From: UBA6183 sp046314755
Lineage (GTDB): Bacteria > Bacteroidota > Bacteroidia > UKL13-3
DNA: 13,123 bases
Assembly: GCA_046314755.1 (NCBI GenBank)
Contig: JBKDBG010000029.1
Span: 1-13,123 of the forward strand
Direction of reading: 5' to 3'
The position numbers and the translations under genes were made by a program. Every line of letters begins with the position of its first letter. The stretch's first letter is position 1. The notes beneath the pieces are model-generated. The model had not been told where the DNA came from. It saw nothing but the letters and a program-made list of their open reading frames with translations, and ran no database searches. Shown here piece by piece: positions 8,083 to 13,123 of the stretch.

Positions 8083-8337
8083 TATGCGTAATAATATTGT
8101 TATGATGTGCGAAACTACATTTTTTGATTGTGTTTAAAAAATTTACTTCGCCTATAAATCTGAAAATTACCGAAGAAAGCACTTTGCCCCGTTTTAATGT
8201 TACTGGTTTATAAGCTGTTTATGGCCTTTGCTTGGTATGCACACTTGCAGTTTCAAACGATTGGTTGGCTTAGGAATACGGGTTTATTAGGTATTGGGTT
8301 CTGGGTTTCGGGTGTTAGGTATTAGCTGTTGGCAATT
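8083..8337. other. non-coding stretch, left part of the 384-bp gap
   Basis: No convincing gene, RNA gene or terminator was seen. The first 50 bases are the upstream region of the small acidic protein gene. From about 8287 the sequence becomes T/G-rich on the + strand and holds a first, diverged unit of the repeat that follows: GGGTGTTAGGT at 8310-8320, repeated 62 bases later at 8372-8382. Confidence 0.6.
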
Positions 8338-8440
8338 AATCTTTCAATATTGGTTTTAGGTACTAGGTTTTGGGTGTTAGGTATTGGCTGTTGGCAATAT
8401 ATCTCCTGATAATAACTAACTCGTAATAACCAACCCGCAA
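8338..8440. repeat. dispersed intergenic repeat, copy 1
   Basis: This 103-bp segment is 98/103 identical, without gaps, to 9544-9646; the first 68 bases (8338-8405) are a perfect match. On the + strand it is T/G-rich and then switches to A/C-rich. On the minus strand its end consists of three degenerate 14-base units (8444-8431, 8430-8417, 8416-8403), each beginning GTTATT. It lies 26 bp beyond the stop of the lipoprotein gene. Homology with the second copy continues more weakly to the left, to about 8315. Confidence 0.93.
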
Positions 8441-8466
8441 TAACGAATTCGAAGGTGATTTTACTA

Positions 8467-9294
8467 CTACTTACAGTAACCCTTGGCTGCACTTATTAGT
8501 TTTTCCGGCATGCCTTCATTTAGCGCCACCTTAACATTTTCAATACGGTGCACAAGTTTGCCATTTTCTAAGGTTACATATAGTTTGCCGGAGGTTCCTG
8601 TTGAAAAATAACTTGGCGAGCTTATGGTTTCAGAAACTGAAACAACACATTCGTCTGCACCAATATTTTCATCAATTCGTTTTTGATAACTCACTACATT
8701 ATACGTTCCAGCACCGGGTTTGCTTTTTAATCTGATTAATACACTTCCACCGGCATCATTATAAATTCCGAAATAATAGGTTGGGTATGAACCCGGCTGG
8801 TCTTCGCATGTAGTTAACTCCGGTCTACCATTGTAGGTGTTATTATCAAATATGAAGTATTCGTTCGATGGTGTTGTACCAGTATTTTTTTTGGTGCCTA
8901 CAAATCCAACCTCAAATTCATTGCCATCATCATCGCCTGTAATGTCAAATTTAAAGGTGTTGTTGCTTAATGTTCCTGAAAATGTTGTAAAGCCGTATTG
9001 ACTTAAATCTGGAATATTGAGCGTACCATTATTATCGGTTACTTCAAATTCAATGGTTTCGTCAGCACTTAGCGCATTGTATTTGTTGTCTCCCGTTTTA
9101 GTTATTTCAAATTCATAGTCGTTTAACACGGTATCCGTTTCACTATCGGTATAAGTAAACGGGCCTTTGTAAGTTCCTACTTTTTCATTAGTTGCCGTAT
9201 TGTTATTTTGGCTTGGACTACTTGATTCTTTCTTGCAACTACCTGCGAAAACTAAAGTAACCAAGAGTAAAAATGAGTATTGAATTAATTTCAT
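8467..9294 (-). CDS. putative lipoprotein of unknown function
   Basis: The 275-residue protein starts with a lipoprotein signal peptide. The hydrophobic core LLLVTLVFAG leads to Cys20 in AGSCKKE, the form common in Bacteroidota envelope lipoproteins. An S/N/T-rich tether follows (about 24-36). The rest is probably beta-rich: about 37-135 holds VGTYKGPFTY, FEITKTGDNKYN and TFKFDITGDDDG, and about 145-275 forms a second part with three further cysteines (TTCED, DECVV, GYCK). I do not recognise a named family. It is likely anchored in the outer membrane, but the side cannot be told. It stands alone: 355 bp separate it from the upstream minus-strand gene, and the two copies of the dispersed repeat bracket it. 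A role in surface interaction would be a guess. Confidence 0.82.
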   Translation of the reverse strand: MKLIQYSFLLLVTLVFAGSCKKESSSPSQNNNTATNEKVGTYKGPFTYTDSETDTVLNDYEFEITKTGDNKYNALSADETIEFEVTDNNGTLNIPDLSQYGFTTFSGTLSNNTFKFDITGDDDGNEFEVGFVGTKKNTGTTPSNEYFIFDNNTYNGRPELTTCEDQPGSYPTYYFGIYNDAGGSVLIRLKSKPGAGTYNVVSYQKRIDENIGADECVVSVSETISSPSYFSTGTSGKLYVTLENGKLVHRIENVKVALNEGMPEKLISAAKGYCK

Positions 9295-9543
9295 GATTAA
9301 TGCTTTTTAATTATTATGTAAGTACCTCAAAATAAAGTATTTTACATATTAAAAATCATTAATAATAAAAAAGCCCGATTTATTCTGCAACTACAAATGG
9401 TTTGCTGGCTTTTTACCTATAATTATTGACATTTAACATATTCGTGTAGAGAGGTAAGAATCGTTTTCTGGTTGCAATGAAACGATGATTTAAGGATTGG
9501 CCTTTAGCCTTTATCTGTTGACAGTAAATCTTTCAATCATTCA
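9295..9543. other. non-coding stretch upstream of the lipoprotein gene
   Basis: This AT-rich region should hold the lipoprotein promoter, but no good TTTG/TAnnTTTG pair was found. It contains the weak hairpin at 9367-9414, a 7-bp inverted repeat ATCGTTT/AAACGAT (9460-9466 and 9480-9486), and from about 9504 a diverged extension of repeat copy 2. No gene was seen. Confidence 0.6.
9367..9414 (-). terminator. possible terminator after the flavin reductase gene
   Basis: AAAAAGCC (9368-9375) can pair with GGCTTTTT (9407-9414) over a 31-base loop. On the minus strand it ends in GGCTTTTTTATTATT. Only three pairs are GC and the loop is long, so this is a weak candidate. It lies between the upstream repeat copy and the lipoprotein gene. 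Confidence 0.38.
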
Positions 9544-9554
9544 AATCTTTCAAT
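9527..9554. repeat. 17-bp tandem duplication at the left edge of repeat copy 2
   Basis: AATCTTTCAAT starts at 9527 and again at 9544, a period of 17. Copy 1 has the word once (from 8338). The alignment offset between copies changes by 17 across this point (1189 to the left, 1206 to the right), so the duplication accounts for the shift. Confidence 0.8.
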
Positions 9555-9646
9555 ATTGGTTTTAGGTACTAGGTTTTGGGTGTTAGGTATTGGCTGTTGG
9601 CAATATATCTCTTGATAATAACTAATCCGCAATAACCAACTCGCAA
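9544..9646. repeat. dispersed intergenic repeat, copy 2
   Basis: This is the partner of 8338-8440 in the same orientation, with five substitutions and no gaps over 103 bp. It ends three bases before the stop codon of the flavin reductase gene. The 14-base units on the minus strand are at 9622-9609 and 9636-9623, and a degenerate third (9650-9637) touches the stop codon. Like copy 1 it lies directly 3' of a minus-strand gene. Confidence 0.93.
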
Positions 9647-9649
9647 CTC

Positions 9650-10240
9650 CTAATCTCTACACCAACGCGCTGTAGTACGAAGCGAATATTGAATAAAATC
9701 GTGAACACCGTGGTTAAAAGCTTCGTTGTTGAGTAGGTTTCCTTCTGCATCAATCACTTCTTTGGTAAAGTGTGATTCAAAAATTTTAGGAGAAACTACT
9801 GATGTTAAATCGGTAAAGCTGATGATTTTATTTAAAATGCTGTTGATGTGCAGGGCAGGAACTTTTCCTCCTTTTCCGGTTGAAACACCTACGGATGCAA
9901 ATACTTTTTGATCGAACAAATCTTTAAAATTTTTATCACCGTATCGGTGTAACCAATTTAAAATTTCCGGTGTGGTGCTCCAATTATATTCGGGAGTGGT
10001 AATAATGATTAATTGGGCTTTTTGCATGGCCTCAACCAATTCGTTTTGAAAAGTAGAAAGGTTATTTCTGTCAATTCCGCCTTGATTGATTAATGGAATA
10101 TCATAAGCCCTGAAATCAACCAAATGGGTATCGTGAGAAAGTTGCTCAAACTGTTTTTGCAATGCTTTTGCTACCCGAAGGGTGTTGTTTTCTAACCTTG
10201 CCGAGCCTGAAATGATACAAACGTTGAATTGTTTTTGCAT
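9650..10240 (-). CDS. NADPH-dependent FMN reductase family flavoprotein
   Basis: This 196-residue protein has the flavodoxin-like fold of the FMN_red family. The phosphate-binding loop is GSARLENNT (Gly12-Ser13-x-Arg15, Asn19). The flavin-ring segment is TTPEYNWSTTPEILNWL (about 81-97), where the usual Gly or His after PEYN is Trp87. A third contact region is SVGVSTGKGG (about 115-124). Members reduce flavins, quinones, azo dyes or chromate with NAD(P)H; the natural substrate here is unknown. It is cytoplasmic. It lies 34 bp after rpiB on the same strand, with no strong promoter in between, so it is probably the third gene of a tatC-rpiB transcript. Its C-terminus ends almost inside the repeat. 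Confidence 0.88.
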   Translation of the reverse strand: MQKQFNVCIISGSARLENNTLRVAKALQKQFEQLSHDTHLVDFRAYDIPLINQGGIDRNNLSTFQNELVEAMQKAQLIIITTPEYNWSTTPEILNWLHRYGDKNFKDLFDQKVFASVGVSTGKGGKVPALHINSILNKIISFTDLTSVVSPKIFESHFTKEVIDAEGNLLNNEAFNHGVHDFIQYSLRTTARWCRD

Positions 10241-10274
10241 GTAACTAAATTAACAGCAAAGTATACAAACGGTT

Positions 10275-10706
10275 TTATGAGCAAGCAATTTTGTTTACTC
10301 GGTTTAAGTGACGTCCGCCTTCAAACGGTGTATTGATAAAGGTAAGCACAATTTGTGTGGCCAATTCAAACGAAATAAAACGTGCGGGTAAGCACAATAC
10401 ATTTGCATTGTTATGTTGTTTGGCAAGTGCACCTAATTCTTCTGTCCAGCAAAGTGCTGCGCGAATGCCTTGGTGTTTGTTGGCAGTAATAGCCACTCCG
10501 TTTCCGCTGCCACAAATTAATATGCCTAAATCATTTTCTCCTTTTTCAACCGAAACGGCTAAAGGATGAGCAAAATCCGGATAGTCAACTGAGGCATCAC
10601 TAAACGGACCCGCATCGGTTACTTCATGGCCGTTTTCTTGTAATAAGGTAATGAGTTTTGATTTGTATTCAAATCCGGCATGATCGCCACCTATTGCTAT
10701 TTTCAT
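10275..10706 (-). CDS. rpiB: ribose-5-phosphate isomerase B
   Basis: RpiB interconverts ribose 5-phosphate and ribulose 5-phosphate in the pentose phosphate pathway. The 143-residue length is typical of the RpiB/LacAB family. GGDHAG (6-11) carries Asp8 and His9. The catalytic Cys65 lies in LICGSGNGV, His98 in KQHNNANVL is the expected ring-opening base region, and TPFEGGRHLNRV is the C-terminal phosphate-binding segment. The enzyme is cytoplasmic and usually dimeric. The gene begins 11 bp after the tatC stop, so the two are almost certainly cotranscribed. An allose-6-phosphate role, known for some RpiB proteins, cannot be excluded. Confidence 0.96.
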   Translation of the reverse strand: MKIAIGGDHAGFEYKSKLITLLQENGHEVTDAGPFSDASVDYPDFAHPLAVSVEKGENDLGILICGSGNGVAITANKHQGIRAALCWTEELGALAKQHNNANVLCLPARFISFELATQIVLTFINTPFEGGRHLNRVNKIACS

Positions 10707-10717
10707 GATGTGTGATT

Positions 10718-11545
10718 TTATTTTCTGTTTCGCTCAACATTCATTGCCACTAATATACTTAATTCATACAAGCTATAAAGTGGAATAAACATCAATATCA
10801 TACTTGCAACATCGGGTGATGGGGTTAAAAGCCCTGCCAATACAAGGATTACAACAACTGCATACTTTCTATTTTTACGCATCCATCCGCTACCAAGCAA
10901 CCCAATTTTGGATAGGAAATATACCAATATGGGCATTTCAAAAATTAATCCTGTTGCAAAAGTAAGGGTAGCAATAAATGAAACATACGAGTCAAGGTTG
11001 ATTTCATTGCTAACCAAATCACTCACTTTGTAGGAACCTAAAAAGTTAATGGAAAGCGGTGCCAAAAAGAAGTATCCGAATAAGATACCGGCAAAAAACA
11101 AACTTGAACTAAAAAACACCAACCCGCGTGCGTATTTAATTTCTTTAAAGTTTAAAGCCGGTTTTAAAAATCGCCATAACTCCCACAACACGTAAGGAAA
11201 TGCAAGAATAAGTCCTGCTACGAAGGAGATAAAAATATGCTGGGTAAATTGCCCGCTCATGGTTATGTTAGAAAGGGTAAAGCCCATTTCTTTGATGCAA
11301 TACATATCAGAGTTCGAAACCATGTATGATACTTTGCATAACAATTTATAGGTCCAAAAGTCGAGGTGCATGGGGCCGAAGATGATCACATCAAACAGCA
11401 GGTATTTGTTAAAAAACGCAATAACGGAAAGGCCAAGCACAGCAATTACTGCACGTATCACATGACCCCTAAATGCATCGATATGATCAAAAAACGACAT
11501 CTCTTTAGGGTCATCAAACCCATTGTCTAATTGGTCCATTGCCAT
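10718..11545 (-). CDS. tatC: Sec-independent (twin-arginine) protein translocase TatC
   Basis: TatC is the multi-spanning inner-membrane receptor for folded proteins with twin-arginine signals. From the ATG at 11545 the protein has 275 residues with six membrane helices. The conserved segment FPYVLWELWRFLKPALNFKE corresponds to the E. coli region holding Glu103, and LLTPSPDVASMILMFIPLYSLYE is the last pair of helices. The first outer loop is long and contains two cysteines, as is usual in Bacteroidota. In the N-terminal HIDAFR, Ala stands where E. coli has Glu15 and Asp is one residue before; Arg17 is kept. The frame is open from a TTG at 11557, but that codon lies inside the -7 promoter candidate; the ATG at 11539 is another option. 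No tatA is nearby. First gene of the tatC-rpiB-flavin reductase run. Confidence 0.96.
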   Translation of the reverse strand: MAMDQLDNGFDDPKEMSFFDHIDAFRGHVIRAVIAVLGLSVIAFFNKYLLFDVIIFGPMHLDFWTYKLLCKVSYMVSNSDMYCIKEMGFTLSNITMSGQFTQHIFISFVAGLILAFPYVLWELWRFLKPALNFKEIKYARGLVFFSSSLFFAGILFGYFFLAPLSINFLGSYKVSDLVSNEINLDSYVSFIATLTFATGLIFEMPILVYFLSKIGLLGSGWMRKNRKYAVVVILVLAGLLTPSPDVASMILMFIPLYSLYELSILVAMNVERNRK

Positions 11546-11554
11546 AAGCGGCTG

Positions 11555-11589
11555 CAAAAATACAATTTCGCAAGCATAAAACAGCCAAA
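11555..11589 (-). promoter_or_regulatory. candidate promoter of tatC-rpiB-flavin reductase
   Basis: On the minus strand TTTG (11589-11586) is followed after 23 bases by TATTTTTG (11562-11555), a perfect match to TAnnTTTG; the spacer is a little long. The TTTG lies in the T-run of the upstream terminator. The -7 box is only 9 bases from the ATG at 11545, which implies a very short or absent leader. Confidence 0.5.
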
Positions 11590-11633
11590 AAGAAAAGCGG
11601 CCCTAATCTATTCAGGAACCGCTTTCTTTTTTT
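11587..11633. terminator. bidirectional terminator between the DUF2807 gene and tatC
   Basis: AAAGCGG (11594-11600) pairs with CCGCTTT (11619-11625). It can extend outward through A/T pairs with one bulge, and inward through CCT/AGG (11602-11604, 11614-11616). The minus strand ends CCGCTTTTCTTTTT and the + strand ends CCGCTTTCTTTTTTT. It lies 14 bp after the stop of the minus-strand surface-protein gene, its likely client. Confidence 0.75.
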
Positions 11634-11646
11634 GTTTCATTTCTAA

Positions 11647-13092
11647 TTAAAAGCCTATCAACGTAACCCCGGCCGATACCGTTCTGATATCATTTGAGCC
11701 ACTGGCGTTGAAGTAAGGTGTAAGCGCATAGTTGGCAAAGAATTTTATTCTATCATAACCAAAACGTACAGTCGCATCTACTTTAAAAGCGTTAATATTA
11801 AAATCATCATTCATGTGTACCTTTTGTTCGTAGCCATTGGCCGAGGTTTCTGTTGTTACACGCATGGTAGCAATGTATCTCACAATTGCACCCACAGCTA
11901 TGTGAAATCCTTTATTGGCATTTCCTTTTCTTCCGGGAGCATATTTGATTAAAAATGGAGCGTTCACATCAAACGTGTAAAGTTTATTATCACTCAAAGC
12001 CACACCGGCATTGGTTGCGCCAAGGGTATCAATATTAGGTGTGAGGTAACTGTTTCCGTCAAATCGGTAGTTGCTCCACGTCATACCTAAACCGGTTGTT
12101 ACAGCCAGTTTGTTTTTTACAATATGTCCGTCTACTTCAAATAAATTCAAACCATAAAACCACGAGTTGCCCATTCGGGTATTTAAAAATTTATAATCAT
12201 TGGTGAAGTTCATGTTTAAATCGGGTTTCGCAAATGATCCTACACCCAATTCATACCCGGCATACACACGTTTCATTTTATCCGATTTTTTCGATTCTTT
12301 TTTATCGTCCTTATTTTCATCAATAATGATTAATTTTTTATTCCCTAAACTCACTTTTGTGGTGTCTTGCTCGGTATTAACCGCTGCTGATTCATTGTAC
12401 TCTTCATTGGTGGTAATGCTTTTGATGCTTGAAATGCCTTCGGTGGTAAAGGTTTTTACCGGAGGGTTCCCAATGTATTTGATGCTTGAAGCACCATCGG
12501 TATTTGCAATAAGTTGATCGGTTACATGAATTTTAACAGATGAAACACCATCTGCAGAAACGCTTGCTTGTGTAGCTATAAAATCTTCTGCTTTTAGTTT
12601 TGCTGCGCCATCAATATCAATATTAGTTTGTTTTGTTTTTCCGGCAAGAGACAATACAGCTGCACCATCTAAATCAATTTTTAGATTTTCGGTTTGTACC
12701 ACAAATTCTGCTTTACTTCCTCCGTCTAAATCAAAAATAAAGTTTGAAGCGGTAATGGTGTCTTTACATACCATAGATGAAGCGCCATCTAATTTTACTT
12801 CTACAATATTTTTCGCATATATTTTGATGGGTTCATTTCCTTTGGTGCGGTTTATAATTAAGGTGCGATTCTTTACTTCCATTTCAACTGCTTCTTTGCT
12901 TTCGCTGTAGGCAGAATACCTGTCGGCAATAATCAGTTCAACCTTTGCGTTGCCATCAAGTTTTATTTTGTCAAACTCCGGCAATGGTTCACTGCTTTGG
13001 CCTTTAGCCGGCTTAATAAAAAGGAGAGGAGCTCCAATAAATAACAGGGTTAGTTTCAGTATCTTTTTCATATTCATGCTTGTTTTAATCAT
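11647..13092 (-). CDS. DUF2807 (GIN head) protein fused to an outer-membrane beta-barrel
   Basis: The 481-residue frame begins with a signal peptide (MKKILKLTLLFIGAPLLF, probable cut after AKG near residue 31). The signal is most natural if translation starts at Met8 (13071) or Met6 (13077) rather than 13092. Residues about 39-235 form a DUF2807 head. Seven motifs of the form DG-x-S/A-x recur every 18-21 residues from Asp102 to Glu218, suggesting stacked beta turns. A charged linker (about 240-275, DENKDDKKESKKSD) follows. The C-terminal half (about 277-481) is a barrel of alternating strands ending in Phe (SAGVTLIGF), like PorT/OMP_b-brl proteins. It should sit in the outer membrane, with the head probably in the periplasm or at the surface. 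Function unknown; an adhesin role is only a name given to the family. Confidence 0.85.
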   Translation of the reverse strand: MIKTSMNMKKILKLTLLFIGAPLLFIKPAKGQSSEPLPEFDKIKLDGNAKVELIIADRYSAYSESKEAVEMEVKNRTLIINRTKGNEPIKIYAKNIVEVKLDGASSMVCKDTITASNFIFDLDGGSKAEFVVQTENLKIDLDGAAVLSLAGKTKQTNIDIDGAAKLKAEDFIATQASVSADGVSSVKIHVTDQLIANTDGASSIKYIGNPPVKTFTTEGISSIKSITTNEEYNESAAVNTEQDTTKVSLGNKKLIIIDENKDDKKESKKSDKMKRVYAGYELGVGSFAKPDLNMNFTNDYKFLNTRMGNSWFYGLNLFEVDGHIVKNKLAVTTGLGMTWSNYRFDGNSYLTPNIDTLGATNAGVALSDNKLYTFDVNAPFLIKYAPGRKGNANKGFHIAVGAIVRYIATMRVTTETSANGYEQKVHMNDDFNINAFKVDATVRFGYDRIKFFANYALTPYFNASGSNDIRTVSAGVTLIGF

Positions 13093-13123
13093 TGATTGGT
13101 TCGGCCGTTTTAATCAATATGGT

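Noticed and set aside
8280..8445. CRISPR-like array
   Set aside because: The units are degenerate, 14 or 62 bases in period, directly contiguous with no unique spacers, and no cas genes are present.
9460..9486. Inverted repeat ATCGTTT/AAACGAT as an operator or terminator
   Set aside because: A 7-bp AT-rich stem with a 13-base loop and no T-run is easily due to chance in this AT-rich gap.
8338..9646. Direct repeats as ends of an insertion sequence or composite transposon
   Set aside because: There is no transposase or integrase between or beside them, no terminal inverted repeats, and no clear target-site duplication. The enclosed gene is an ordinary lipoprotein.
10241..10274. Separate promoter before the flavin reductase gene
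   Set aside because: TACTTTG and TTTG words occur, but their spacing (about 9 bases) and the one-base gap in the -7 box do not fit; cotranscription with rpiB is simpler.
10333..10569. Open frame on the + strand opposite rpiB
   Set aside because: It lies wholly within a clear rpiB reading frame, resembles no protein I know and is a shadow of that gene. The same applies to open frames opposite the MuiA and DUF2807 genes (for example 4458-4752 and 12200-12517).

Overview
The window reads as ordinary chromosome from a free-living member of the Bacteroidota. This rests on moderate-to-low GC, a lipoprotein signal ending in SCKK, a DUF2807 'GIN' head fused to an outer-membrane barrel, the DUF4140/DUF4139 (MuiA) family, a Bacteroidota-style TatC with a long cysteine-containing first loop, and AT-rich promoter candidates close to the TTTG / TAnnTTTG pattern. 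No phage, plasmid, transposase, CRISPR array, rRNA or tRNA was seen. The assignment is made from protein style, not from a database search.

Left part, + strand (1-4285): the 3' end of an alpha/beta-hydrolase gene cut by the window edge; a PaaG-like enoyl-CoA hydratase/isomerase 14 bp downstream; a two-domain universal stress protein; and dxs, the first enzyme of the non-mevalonate isoprenoid pathway. A 15-bp perfect hairpin terminator closes this block. It faces a minus-strand MuiA-family gene (4341-6017).

Middle (6099-8082): divergent from the MuiA gene is an ECF sigma factor whose 3' end overlaps a membrane anti-sigma factor with an HxxxCxxC zinc motif. Then comes a convergent small acidic protein of unknown function with its own terminator.

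Right part, minus strand (8467-13092): in transcription order, a DUF2807-plus-barrel surface protein, a terminator, then a compact tatC-rpiB-flavin reductase run with a good promoter candidate, then an isolated lipoprotein of unknown function.

The most unusual feature is a dispersed intergenic repeat. A 103-bp segment (8338-8440 and 9544-9646, 98/103 identical, no gaps) occurs in the same orientation just 3' of two neighbouring minus-strand genes and so brackets the lipoprotein gene. It has weaker homology to its left, a 17-bp tandem duplication in one copy, an internal 14-bp periodicity, and a possible decayed remnant in the dxs leader. I found no convincing new multi-gene system; the repeat family is the best candidate for undescribed structure.
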